From contig NZ_JANUCJ010000001.1 in NCBI RefSeq assembly GCF_024807615.1, positions 186,001 through 250,000 of the forward strand: a DNA stretch of 64,000 bases. The letters run 5' to 3'. Below are positions 18,243-26,102 of this stretch, piece by piece. The notes below the pieces were generated by a model. It was not told where the DNA came from and made no database searches. It saw nothing but the letters and a program-made list of their open reading frames with translations. The translations under genes were made by a program, and so were the position numbers. Source of the DNA: Tsukamurella ocularis (GTDB lineage Bacteria; Actinomycetota; Actinomycetes; Mycobacteriales; Mycobacteriaceae). Position 1 is the stretch's first letter. Each line of letters begins with the position of its first letter.

Positions 18243-19225
18243 CAGGAGGCCTCCGAATCGGCGTGGGTGGCGGCGGGCCGGTCGATCCCCGCCAGGAAGT
18301 CGCGCACCCGCAGGAGCGCGGCGTCGGCCTCCGGCGCGAGCCGGGGCAGCGCCTGGAAGACGTGCATGAGGCCGGGCCAGATCTCGAGCGTGCTCGTGCC
18401 GCCGTGGCCGCGGAGTTCACCGTCGAGGTGGCGGGCGTCGGCCGAGAGCATCTCGGCGCCGCCGGCCTGGATCAGGAAGGGCGGCAGCCGGTCCGAGCGC
18501 CAGAAATCGAGGCGCAGGCGCGGATGTTCCGGATCCACGCCCGCGGTGTACAGGTCGACCAGGCGCTTCGCCGCGGCGGCGGAGATGGCCGGGTCACGGC
18601 GCACGCGCTCCTGCTGAGCGGCGAGGGCGAAGGTGAGGTCGATGAGCGGGGAGAAGAGCACAGCCGCGGCGGGCTGCGGGCGGTCGGTGGCCGCGCGGTG
18701 CAGCAACAGGTCGCAGATGAGATGTCCACCCGCGGAGTCTCCGGCGATCACCAGGTCCTCTGCCGCGTAGCCCTGGGTGAGCAGCCAGTCCCAGCCGGCG
18801 GCGACGTCGCGCGCGGCGGTCGGGAAGGGGTGCTCCGGCGCGAGCCGGTAGTCCACGACGAAGACCGGCAGCCCGGTGGCGGCGGACAGCCGGGCGGCGA
18901 GGCTGCGGTGGGTGCGCGCCGAGCAGATCGCGTAGGCACTGCCGTGGACGTAGTAGATCGCGCGGCGGCCGTAGGTGACGCCGGGACCGAGGACCCAGTC
19001 GCCGCGCACCGGGGCCCGCACGGCGGTGACGGCGGTCCCCCGCGGGGTCGAGCCCAGAGCACCCATGATCGTGGCCACGAGGCCGCGGGCGAGCCGGACC
19101 CCGGGTGCGTTCATCGGGATCAACCCGGTGGCCGCGCCGAATCCGTACCGGGTGAGCGCGGCCGCGAGGTCGGAACGGGCCGTCGAGGCCGACGGGACCG
19201 GCGGCGCCGGTGTCGTTGTTCGCAT
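18242..19225 (-). CDS. Alpha/beta hydrolase, LipR/HSL-type esterase
   Basis: Carboxylesterase of the hormone-sensitive-lipase family, 327 residues. The oxyanion motif reads YYVHGSAYAI (HGS where most members have HGG), the nucleophile elbow is GDSAGGHL, and the late His is in GLMHVFQALP, with Asp upstream. It opens the minus-strand cluster; ATG 19225 is chosen over the extended frame to 19342, which crosses the shared promoter palindrome. Expected role: hydrolysing the ester product of the Baeyer-Villiger enzyme or a lipid substrate (inference from operon order). Confidence 0.82.
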   Translation of the reverse strand: MRTTTPAPPVPSASTARSDLAAALTRYGFGAATGLIPMNAPGVRLARGLVATIMGALGSTPRGTAVTAVRAPVRGDWVLGPGVTYGRRAIYYVHGSAYAICSARTHRSLAARLSAATGLPVFVVDYRLAPEHPFPTAARDVAAGWDWLLTQGYAAEDLVIAGDSAGGHLICDLLLHRAATDRPQPAAAVLFSPLIDLTFALAAQQERVRRDPAISAAAAKRLVDLYTAGVDPEHPRLRLDFWRSDRLPPFLIQAGGAEMLSADARHLDGELRGHGGTSTLEIWPGLMHVFQALPRLAPEADAALLRVRDFLAGIDRPAATHADSEAS

Positions 19226-19247
19226 GCCGTTCACACCACCAGCAATC

Positions 19248-19267
19248 GTGCCATTTGTCAATGGCAC
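19248..19267. promoter_or_regulatory. Perfect 20-bp palindromic operator in a divergent promoter
   Basis: GTGCCATT-TGTC-AATGGCAC, 8-bp arms with a 4-nt centre, lies between the esterase and the reductase genes. Its centre contains a consensus TTGACA (minus strand, 19261-19256), and TTGTCA on the plus strand (19255-19260), so one bound dimer would cover both -35 elements. The MerR encoded at the end of the cluster is the likely ligand-responsive binder. Confidence 0.65.
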
Positions 19268-19284
19268 AGTTGTCCCGGTAGCGT
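19255..19284 (+). promoter_or_regulatory. Promoter of the flavoprotein reductase gene
   Basis: TTGTCA (19255-19260) and TAGCGT (19279-19284) with an 18-nt spacer, followed by an AAGGAG ribosome site at 19299-19304. The long spacer and the palindrome over the -35 fit MerR-type activation, which is an inference. Confidence 0.5.
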
Positions 19285-19312
19285 CCGGGTTCCCGACGAA
19301 GGAGCAGAGCAC

Positions 19313-20371
19313 GTGGATCCATCGACGTCCGCACAGTCGCATTCACTCGAGATCATCGACGTGATCGAGGAGACCGCCGACGCGGTCTCCCTCGTCTTCG
19401 CGCATCCCGGCGGCAAGGGCTTCGACTACCGGCCCGGGCAGTTCCTGACGCTGCGCGTGCCGGGCACGCCGGAGGACGGCACCACCTGGGCGCCCCGCTG
19501 CTACTCGCTCTCCAGCGCGCCCGGGATCGATGCGCACCTACAGGTCACCGTCAAGCGGACGGCCGGGGGCTACGCCTCGAACTGGCTGTGCGACAACGCG
19601 AAGCCGGGGATGATCATCGAATCCCTCCCGCCCGGTGGGCGGTTCACCGTGCGCGACTCCCCCGACGCGCTCGTGCTGTTCGCCGCGGGGAGCGGCATCA
19701 CCCCGGTGATCTCGATCCTGCGGTCCACCCTCGCGGAGTCCGCCGTGCCGGTGGTGCTCGTGTACGCGAACCGGGACCGCGGGTCCGTCGTCTTCGACGC
19801 GGCGCTGGCGGAACTGGCGGCGTCCCACGGCGACCGGCTGCGCATCACCCACTGGCTCGAGTCCGAGCGCGGCCTGCCCGACGCCGCGGCGCTCGGCGCA
19901 CTCCTGCCCGCGCCGACCGCCGCGACGTCGGCCTTCCTGTGCGGTCCCGCCCCGTTCATGGACTGCGCCACCGAGGCCGCCGCGGCCGCGGGCATCGACG
20001 GTGCGCGCATCCACCGGGAGGCCTTCTCGTCGCTGACCGGCGATCCGTTCGCCGCACCCGTCGGGGCACCCGCCGGCGGCCCGTCATCGCCCGACGGTGC
20101 CGCGACCGTCACCGTCGACCTGAACGGCGCGACCACCGTCCTCGCCTGGCCGCGCGAGACGGTGCTGCTCGACGTCCTCCTGGACCAGGGCCTCGACGCA
20201 CCCTACGTGTGCCGCGAAGGAAACTGCGGCGGCTGCGCCTTCACGCTGCGCCGCGGCGACGTGCACATGCTGGTCAACGACACCCTCGACGACCACGAGC
20301 TCGGCAACGGCGTCCGGCTCGCCTGCCAGTCACTCGCCCGGGCGGACGAACTCGCCGTCGAGTTCGACTGA
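19313..20371 (+). CDS. Flavodoxin-reductase/2Fe-2S oxidoreductase (KshB/HmpA-like monooxygenase reductase)
   Basis: Electron-transfer protein of 352 residues passing electrons from NAD(P)H through FAD to a plant-type 2Fe-2S cluster. The FAD-binding RCYSLSSAP, the nucleotide-binding LFAAGSGITPVISIL and FLCGPAPFM are followed by a C-terminal ferredoxin domain with CREGNCGGCAF and a late Cys in RLACQSL. GTG 19313 is selected by the AAGGAG site 8 nt upstream. Divergent from the oxidation cluster with which it shares the palindrome; it probably feeds the diiron protein. Confidence 0.88.
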   Translation: MDPSTSAQSHSLEIIDVIEETADAVSLVFAHPGGKGFDYRPGQFLTLRVPGTPEDGTTWAPRCYSLSSAPGIDAHLQVTVKRTAGGYASNWLCDNAKPGMIIESLPPGGRFTVRDSPDALVLFAAGSGITPVISILRSTLAESAVPVVLVYANRDRGSVVFDAALAELAASHGDRLRITHWLESERGLPDAAALGALLPAPTAATSAFLCGPAPFMDCATEAAAAAGIDGARIHREAFSSLTGDPFAAPVGAPAGGPSSPDGAATVTVDLNGATTVLAWPRETVLLDVLLDQGLDAPYVCREGNCGGCAFTLRRGDVHMLVNDTLDDHELGNGVRLACQSLARADELAVEFD

Positions 20372-20378
20372 CCCTCGA

Positions 20379-21797
20379 TCAGCGCCCAGCGCCGATCGCG
20401 TGCCCGAAGAGCGCCGCCAGGTCGCCGCCCACCACCTGCGAGAAGGTCGGCCACCAGGCCGGATCCAGCGCCATCGAGCCCGCGTCCTTCGTGGAGCAGC
20501 CGGCCGGGGCGGGCCTGCCCTCCAGGCGATCCCGGAGCCAGAGCAGCGCGAGCGGCGCTCCGACGACCTCGCCGGTGATGTGCTCGCTGAAATGGTCCCT
20601 CGTGTAAGTCACCCTCGCCCCGGGCTTGGCGCAATAGTCGGCGACCAGCCGGTTGACCTGACCGACCGGGATCACCTCGTCGGGATTCGAGTTCCAGATG
20701 TACATCGGCATGTCCGGCACCACCTTGCCCATCTTCGTCTCTTCGATCACCCGTCGGACGGGCGGAGCCGACAGCGGATCACCCGGCCAGCGGATCATGC
20801 CCTTGAGATTCGCGAAGGGCAGGGTCGCGGCCTGAATTCCGACGCAGAAGGGCTGTTTGATCGCTGCGAGAAACGTGCCCAGCGGATCCAAGCGCTCCTC
20901 GAGGAAGTCCTTGAAGTACGGGTACTCGCGAGTGAGGCCGAGCACCGCGCCGAAGATGAGGCCGCTCGTCGCTTGACCGTTGGCGACATTGAGGACCGCC
21001 CCGAGGTCCGCAGGAACACCGCCCTCCGCTGCGCCGACGATCGGCAGCTCCGGGGCGTACTTGCGCTTGAGCTCCGCTGCATGACCGGTGGCGATGGCGC
21101 CGCCCGAGTAGCCGAACATCGCCATTCGGCTGTCCTTGGAGACCCCCAGCGGCCCGAAGTCCCGCGCGGCACGCAGGCCGTCCAGGGTGATCCGCGCGTG
21201 CAACGGGCCGGCAGCGTAGGCCGACGCCGCACCCTGGTAGTCCGGGATCGATACCGCGTAGCCCTGCTGCAGCATGCCCTGCACCACCAGCATTTCGAAC
21301 GGAATCGCGGCGTTCTGCACGGGGAGGCTCAGCGACCACTGCTGCACCGCGTACGACGGAGCGCAATACTGCGCGAGCCCGTCCTCCGCCAACTGCATGG
21401 ACACCACGTGCCGCGCGCCGGCGGTCCGGCCCCGCGGCTTGAGCAGGGTGGTGACGCCGAGTATCGGCTCACCCCGGGTGTTCTCGGTACGGAAGGACAC
21501 CTTCCAGGCGTCCACGTTGAGAGGCAGGACGCCGAAGTTGGCGGCCTTGATCGCCTGGGCCGCGACGATCTCACCCGGCTTCTTGTCCGCATAGGCCGCC
21601 GCCGGGGGCGCGTAGAAGGATGGGTCGAATTCAGCGGGCAACGGGATCACCGGTGCCGGCTTCACGGGCACCGTCGCCGGGCGCACGGCATCGCCCGAGG
21701 CCGGGCCGGGCAGTCCGGTCACCGCCATCGCAACCGCCAAGGCCACGGCGCCGACCAGCCTCGTCATCCGTCGTGAAATACCGCCACGAGCTGCCAC
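20379..21797 (-). CDS. Secreted lipase of the LIP family
   Basis: Exported triacylglycerol lipase/esterase of 472 residues. An Arg-rich n-region and hydrophobic stretch (MTRLVGAVALAVAMAVTGLPG) form a signal peptide. The nucleophile elbow is MFGYSGGAIATGHAAE; the acid and His fall in WNSNPDEVIPV and DHFSEHI near the C-terminus, the LIP-family order. GTG 21797 is preferred since a GGGAGGG site lies just upstream; ATG 21767 is an alternative. The gene ends 7 nt from the convergent reductase and is divergent from a TetR gene that may control it. Confidence 0.85.
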   Translation of the reverse strand: MAARGGISRRMTRLVGAVALAVAMAVTGLPGPASGDAVRPATVPVKPAPVIPLPAEFDPSFYAPPAAAYADKKPGEIVAAQAIKAANFGVLPLNVDAWKVSFRTENTRGEPILGVTTLLKPRGRTAGARHVVSMQLAEDGLAQYCAPSYAVQQWSLSLPVQNAAIPFEMLVVQGMLQQGYAVSIPDYQGAASAYAAGPLHARITLDGLRAARDFGPLGVSKDSRMAMFGYSGGAIATGHAAELKRKYAPELPIVGAAEGGVPADLGAVLNVANGQATSGLIFGAVLGLTREYPYFKDFLEERLDPLGTFLAAIKQPFCVGIQAATLPFANLKGMIRWPGDPLSAPPVRRVIEETKMGKVVPDMPMYIWNSNPDEVIPVGQVNRLVADYCAKPGARVTYTRDHFSEHITGEVVGAPLALLWLRDRLEGRPAPAGCSTKDAGSMALDPAWWPTFSQVVGGDLAALFGHAIGAGR

Positions 21798-21885
21798 GTT
21801 ACCCTCCCGGGGGTTAGTGTGAAACATTCATGTGTCACTGTGATGCCCGACACTAGCACGCGATTCGGCGCGGACACGTGAAATC

Positions 21886-21901
21886 GAAACGAATCTGTTT
21901 C
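21886..21901. promoter_or_regulatory. Candidate TetR operator
   Basis: GAAAC-GAATCT-GTTTC, an inverted repeat in the lipase/TetR divergent region, 30 bp upstream of the TetR -10 element. Size suits a TetR dimer, but arms are only 5 bp. Confidence 0.35.
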
Positions 21902-21930
21902 AGATGCGCGATGGGCGTGCGCCGCGGCGG

Positions 21931-21936
21931 TATTGT
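21931..21936 (+). promoter_or_regulatory. -10 element of a leaderless TetR transcript
   Basis: TATTGT ends six bases before GTG 21943, placing the transcription start on or next to the start codon. No ribosome site precedes the GTG, which fits leaderless translation as commonly reported in mycobacteria. Confidence 0.5.
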
Positions 21937-21942
21937 CGTGTC

Positions 21943-22566
21943 GTGGCGCGGACCAAGCAGTACGGCGGCGAGGAGCTCGAGCTCCGGCGCGCCCAGCGCA
22001 GAGAGCGCCTCATGGAGGCGGGGCTCGAAGTGTTCGCCCGCGACGGGTATTCGGCGGCGAGCGTGCCCGCCGTGTGCGCCGAAGCCGGCCTGTCATCCCG
22101 GCAGTTCTACGAGCTCTTCGCCAACCGGGAGGCTCTCCTGACGGCGATCTACACGGAGGTGCACGCGAACGCCATGGCCTCCGTCACGGCAGCTGTCGAC
22201 GGATTCCCGAGCGACATGACGGAAGTCGAACCCTGGATCCGGATCGGCCTCGGCGCCTACTTCGATCACTTCCGCGCTGATCCCCGCCGGGTGCGACTGT
22301 GCTTCATCGAGGTCGTCGGCGTCTCACCCGAACTCGAGGAGCAGCGGCGCAGAACGCGGGAGAGCTGGAGCGGAATCCTCGATGCGGCGAGCCGGTCCAT
22401 CGCCGCACAGGGACTCATCGACACCCGCGACCGAACCTTCGACTGGACCGTCTTCCAGGGCGCGGTGAACGCCGCCACTGTGGAGTACGCTTCCCGCCCC
22501 GAGATCGAGCTCGCCACCGTGACCGCGGCGCTGATGCGACTGATCACCTCCGGAGTCCTCAGCTGA
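21943..22566 (+). CDS. TetR family regulator
   Basis: Repressor-type regulator of 207 residues. The N-terminal helix-turn-helix reads RRERLMEAGLEVFARDGYSAASVPAVCAEAGLSSRQFYELFANREALL in pieces typical of TetR, with a divergent ligand domain. The GTG start at 21943 is chosen because of the leaderless promoter geometry; the frame is open to ATG 21904 without a ribosome site. It is divergent from the secreted lipase, its probable target along with itself. Confidence 0.85.
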   Translation: MARTKQYGGEELELRRAQRRERLMEAGLEVFARDGYSAASVPAVCAEAGLSSRQFYELFANREALLTAIYTEVHANAMASVTAAVDGFPSDMTEVEPWIRIGLGAYFDHFRADPRRVRLCFIEVVGVSPELEEQRRRTRESWSGILDAASRSIAAQGLIDTRDRTFDWTVFQGAVNAATVEYASRPEIELATVTAALMRLITSGVLS

Positions 22567-22602
22567 TCGACGCCGTTGCCGCGCACCGGCGCCGACTGAC
22601 GC

Positions 22603-23541
22603 CTAGCAGCCCAGCCGTGCCGCGGTGGTCGTCGGAACACCCTTCTCCGCGCACGAGAACCCACTGCCGAAGGCCACACCGCTCCAGCCGCCGCCGGTGT
22701 AGCGGAACAACAACTTCGCGCTCTGCGGATAGGCGTCGCGCGCCGGTATGCGCGCACTCGCCCAGTCGTCGACGCAGGTGACGGAGTCGACGGTGAAAGG
22801 CTTGACGATCTGTGTGCCCCAGTTCATCTCGGCGTTGGTGCGCAGGTTCTCGGGCGTCGCCTCCGCGCAATGCGAGACCGGCGCGGGCGTCGCGGTGGAG
22901 AGAGGGGCAGTCGTGGCGGCAGTGCCGCCGTCGAAGACCTGCGGCGGCACGTCCTTGTCAGGCGTCACCGTGCGGCCAGTCAAGGTATACGTGACGATGA
23001 CGGGACCGCCCGAGACACCGGCCGTGCTGTCGCCCGGATTGAGCCAACGGTAGGAGATCGCGACGGAGTCGTCGGTGCTGCCGAAGACGCCGGTGAAGGT
23101 GGTGTACCGGCTGGTCGCTGTGCCGAGGTAGCCCTGGCGGTCGAAGAAGAGCATCCACACGGGAGAGCTCCCCGTACCGCCGGTCAGGTCAGCGCGAGCC
23201 CACATCAAGGCCGGGCAGGAGCCCTCCCTCGCGTCGGTGCCGCGCGTGGCGGTGAACCCGCCGCCGCGGAACGACGGGAGCTTCGCGACCGCGTCCCGGA
23301 CCGTCGAGGAGGAGAGGTCCAGACACTTCCCGCTCCCCTGCGTCACGGGGCGGGAGTCGCTTCCCGCGGCAGCCGGCGTCGTGGCACCCGCAGAGATCCC
23401 TCCTGTTCCGGCGTGCACGCTCGTCGCCGGCGCAGCGAAGGTCGACGGTGCGTCCCCCGCCGTGGTGGATCCGTCGCCGCACCCGCCGGTGAGAGCGAGT
23501 GCGGCGACGAGCGCAATGGCGGCCTTCGATCTCCTGGTCAT
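22603..23541 (-). CDS. LppP/LprE-like lipoprotein with an extra C-terminal domain
   Basis: Cell-envelope lipoprotein of 312 residues. MTRRSKAAIALVAALALTGGC is a lipoprotein signal with Cys21 as the acylation site. A Ser/Thr/Ala/Gly-rich spacer follows, then a domain of the LppP/LprE type (CLDLSSSTVRDAVAKLP ... WMLFFDRQGYLGTATS ... VIVTYTLTGRTVTPD). A second ~80-residue domain with four cysteines (SHCAEATPENL ... VTCVDDW ... FSCAEKG ... RLGC) ends the protein. Function unknown. ATG 23541 starts the signal peptide exactly. Confidence 0.75.
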   Translation of the reverse strand: MTRRSKAAIALVAALALTGGCGDGSTTAGDAPSTFAAPATSVHAGTGGISAGATTPAAAGSDSRPVTQGSGKCLDLSSSTVRDAVAKLPSFRGGGFTATRGTDAREGSCPALMWARADLTGGTGSSPVWMLFFDRQGYLGTATSRYTTFTGVFGSTDDSVAISYRWLNPGDSTAGVSGGPVIVTYTLTGRTVTPDKDVPPQVFDGGTAATTAPLSTATPAPVSHCAEATPENLRTNAEMNWGTQIVKPFTVDSVTCVDDWASARIPARDAYPQSAKLLFRYTGGGWSGVAFGSGFSCAEKGVPTTTAARLGC

Positions 23542-23639
23542 ACATTCCCCCGAACGACGGTCGGCGCAACCCCCAGCGGTGCGCCGTCGTTCTCTCGTTC
23601 GGTGATCGCCAGGCAATCGTTACCACCGTGGAGTGCAGC

Positions 23640-23831
23640 TCAGTCGGTGATCTTCGACGCGGCGTGCTCCAAGATCCGCGAGATGCGGTCGACCGGAACG
23701 CGGATCGCCCGGCCGTCGTCGAGGCGCACGGAGGCCTCCTCGTCGTACGGCACGGAGAGGAGAGTGCCGAAGGCGGCGGGTTCCTCAAGGTATCGAACCC
23801 GGTCGCCCGGATACAGTCGCACTGCCACCAC
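23640..23831 (-). CDS. Small SH3-like protein of unknown function
   Basis: A 63-residue protein starting at GTG 23831, 7 nt after an AAGGA site; a second GTG follows immediately. VRLYPGDRVRYLEE ... GTLLSVPYDEEASVRLDDGRAIRVP reads as a five-strand beta barrel such as KOW/SH3-like modules, followed by a short helix. It has no recognised partner. The longer frame to 23963 is Arg/Cys-rich and is rejected. Confidence 0.55.
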   Translation of the reverse strand: MVAVRLYPGDRVRYLEEPAAFGTLLSVPYDEEASVRLDDGRAIRVPVDRISRILEHAASKITD

Positions 23832-24156
23832 TGCTCGTTCCTTCGTCGTGCGGCCTGCGCGGTTCGCGGGCCGGGCCCCACGAAGACGTTTCGTGGAGCG
23901 AACGACACATGATTGCCGTCTGCATACATGTCGTGCAACCGTACATGTACGGAACAGAACCAACGTTTCACTTCATCACACAGATCTGGCCACCGCGCAC
24001 GGAAGCCGCTAGCTGCACGAACACCGCGCCCGACCCGGGTCGCTCGACGACAACCTGCGTCCCCCGACGGGTCCGGAATGGACACCTGCCGCGCGGCATC
24101 GGCCGCCAGGCAAAATCCCGCATCGGGCGCGGGAGCACACCAGCTCCGGACACAAG
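23832..24156. other. Non-coding gap with a 14-bp perfect palindrome
   Basis: No convincing gene. It contains CCGTACATGTACGG (23939-23952), a perfect palindrome, and a second ACATGT core at 23926-23931, 17 bp away, about 100 bp upstream of the small SH3-like gene. Two similar half-sites suggest a regulator-binding region, identity unknown. Confidence 0.35.
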
Positions 24157-24182
24157 AAAACCCCCTGCGAACAGGGGGTTTT
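24157..24182 (-). terminator. Rho-independent terminator of the tRNA cluster
   Basis: An 11-bp stem (AAAACCCCCTG / CAGGGGGTTTT) with a 4-nt loop begins 5 bp beyond the tRNA-Phe 3' end. On the minus strand the stem ends in TTTT, so it terminates the leftward tRNA transcript. Confidence 0.85.
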
Positions 24183-24187
24183 GCTTG

Positions 24188-24261
24188 TGGCCAGAGCCGG
24201 GATCGAACCGGCGACCTACCGCTTTTCAGGCGGTCGCTCGTACCAACTGAGCTACCTGGCC
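24188..24261 (-). tRNA. tRNA-Phe (GAA)
   Basis: A 74-nt cloverleaf: acceptor GGCCAGG paired with the 3' CTGGCC region, D-arm GCTC/GAGC, anticodon loop CTGAAAA giving GAA, T-arm with GTTCGATCC. Discriminator A; CCA is not encoded. Last gene of the Glu-Asp-Phe cluster. Confidence 0.95.
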
Positions 24262-24302
24262 GTGCCGGTAAAACCGTCACCGCCGAGTTCATAGAACTCG
24301 GA

Positions 24303-24379
24303 TGGCGACCCTGACGGGACTCGAACCCGCGACCTCCGCCGTGACAGGGCGGCGCGCTAACCAACTGCGCCACAGGGCC
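24303..24379 (-). tRNA. tRNA-Asp (GTC)
   Basis: Acceptor GGCCCTG pairs with CAGGGTC including one G-U; anticodon stem CCGCC/GGCGG with loop CTGTCAC gives GTC. Discriminator G, and CCA is encoded (24303-24305), unlike its two neighbours. Confidence 0.95.
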
Positions 24380-24404
24380 ATATGTAATTTTTCGTCTTAC
24401 GACG

Positions 24405-24477
24405 TACCCCCTACGGGATTCGAACCCGCGCTACCGCCTTGAAAGGGCGGCGTCCTAGGCCACTAAACGAAGGGGGC
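24405..24477 (-). tRNA. tRNA-Glu (TTC)
   Basis: A 73-nt cloverleaf: acceptor GCCCCCT/AGGGGGT, anticodon stem CCGCC/GGCGG with loop CTTTCAA giving TTC. Discriminator A, no encoded CCA. First gene of the Glu-Asp-Phe cluster. Confidence 0.95.
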
Positions 24478-24539
24478 TCGCTTCGGGCGACATGAAGCCG
24501 CTCTCCGCACCGCTTCCGTGTTCCGTTGGGAGCTGGGAT

Positions 24540-24569
24540 AGCTTATGCCACACTCGGGCAAGATCCCAA
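24540..24569 (-). promoter_or_regulatory. Promoter of the tRNA-Glu-Asp-Phe operon
   Basis: Minus strand TTGGGA (24569-24564), 18-nt spacer, TAAGCT (24545-24540), about 55 nt upstream of tRNA-Glu. It has the same -10 hexamer as the str operon promoter. Confidence 0.45.
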
Positions 24570-24624
24570 ATCGCCTGGTCAACGGTGAAAACCCCGGAAG
24601 CGGTGCCGAGACGAGCGACGCCCC

Positions 24625-26088
24625 TCACTGCCGCGGAACACCGATGTGCTTGCGCGCCACGAACCAGCCGGCGATCAAGGCCGGCACCCCCACGACGACG
24701 AAGGTGCCCACGGTGTAGGTCCCGACCGGGTAGTCCAGAGCGATCAGCACGAGGGCTACCGCCAGACCTCCGAGTGTCAGGTATCCCGTGTACGGCGCCC
24801 CCGGCATCCGATAACCAGGACGCTCGGCGAGGCCCGCCGTCGCTCGCCGATACAGAGCGATCTGGCACAGGACGATCGTTCCCCAAGTGGACAGAATTCC
24901 CAGGGTCGACATGTTCATCACGATGTCGAACGCCTTCGCCGGAACGAAGTAGTTGATCGCCACTCCGATCAGCGCCACGCACGAGGTCACGAGAATTCCC
25001 ATGTACGGAACCCCGGTCCGGCTCAAACGACCGGTGAAGCTCGGCGCCGCACCGTTGAGCGCCATCGAGCGAAGACTGCGGCCGGTGGAATACAGCCCGG
25101 CGTTCATCGCGGACAGCGCGGCAGTAATCACGACGAAATTCATGACACTGCCGGCAATCTCGCCCGCCTGCTGCCCGCCGAGGCTGGCGAAAAAGGTAAC
25201 GAACGGCGATTCGTTCGCCTTGTACATCGAGTACGGGAGCAGGAGGGAAAGCAACACCAGCGTCGCGATATAGAAGACGCCGATCCGCCACACCACAGAG
25301 TTCACCGCTTTCGGAATCACGGTGTGCGGGTCTTTCGTCTCGCCGGCCGCAGTCCCGATGAGCTCAGTGCCGCCATATGCGAAGATCGCTCCCTGCAGAA
25401 CCAGCACCGTCGCGATCATCCCGTTCGGAAAGATCCCTCCATGATCGGACCAGGTAAGTATCGATGGAGTGACGACCTTCCCTCCGGATTCGAGCGGCCA
25501 CCCGAAGCCCAAGGCCACGGATCCGATCACCAGGAAGGCAAGGATCGCACCGACTTTGATGAACGAGAACCAGAATTCGAGCTCACCGAACAACCGCACC
25601 GAGACCAGATTGATCCCCAGAATGGCGACCAGCGCGATCAACGCCAGAACCCATTGGGGAATTGCGGTGAAAGCCTTCCAGAACTGCACGTACAGGGCCA
25701 CAGCGGTGACGTCGACGATGGCCACCGTTGCCCAGAACACAAAATTCATCCACCCTGCAATGAATGCAGCCTTCTCCCCCAAGAACTCGCGGGCGTACGA
25801 GATGAACGATCCGGAGGATGGACGGTAGACCACGAGCTCGCCTAGTGCGCGCATCACCATGTAGACCATCAGACCCGCCACCGCATAGGCCACGAACAAC
25901 GACGGCCCTGCACTCGCGAGCCGCCCACCAGCACCGAGGAAAAGCCCCGAACCGATTGCTCCAGCGATCGCGATCATCTGAATCTGCCGCGGACGTAGTA
26001 CCTGCTGGTATCCCGATTGCTCTCGCTCGAAGTCCTGTGCGAACAATTCGGCGCGCGGCACCTCCGACACCGACTCAGATTCGTTCAT
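24625..26088 (-). CDS. Amino acid permease (AnsP/GABA-permease type)
   Basis: APC-superfamily cation-coupled importer, 487 residues with about 12 helices. The first helix holds IQMIAIAGAIGSGLFLGAG, the substrate-binding loop conserved in AnsP/CycA/GabP transporters, followed by MVYMVMRALGELVVYRP. It is third in the pdxA2-like operon, 14 nt after the TIM-barrel gene, suggesting that it imports the operon's substrate or a related amino or hydroxy acid. Substrate is not identifiable from sequence. Confidence 0.85.
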   Translation of the reverse strand: MNESESVSEVPRAELFAQDFEREQSGYQQVLRPRQIQMIAIAGAIGSGLFLGAGGRLASAGPSLFVAYAVAGLMVYMVMRALGELVVYRPSSGSFISYAREFLGEKAAFIAGWMNFVFWATVAIVDVTAVALYVQFWKAFTAIPQWVLALIALVAILGINLVSVRLFGELEFWFSFIKVGAILAFLVIGSVALGFGWPLESGGKVVTPSILTWSDHGGIFPNGMIATVLVLQGAIFAYGGTELIGTAAGETKDPHTVIPKAVNSVVWRIGVFYIATLVLLSLLLPYSMYKANESPFVTFFASLGGQQAGEIAGSVMNFVVITAALSAMNAGLYSTGRSLRSMALNGAAPSFTGRLSRTGVPYMGILVTSCVALIGVAINYFVPAKAFDIVMNMSTLGILSTWGTIVLCQIALYRRATAGLAERPGYRMPGAPYTGYLTLGGLAVALVLIALDYPVGTYTVGTFVVVGVPALIAGWFVARKHIGVPRQ

Positions 26089-26102
26089 CGCACCCGCCCG
26101 CC

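Noticed and set aside
21898-21942. ATG 21904 as start of the TetR gene
   Set aside because: No ribosome site and it lies upstream of the leaderless -10 at 21931; GTG 21943 fits better.
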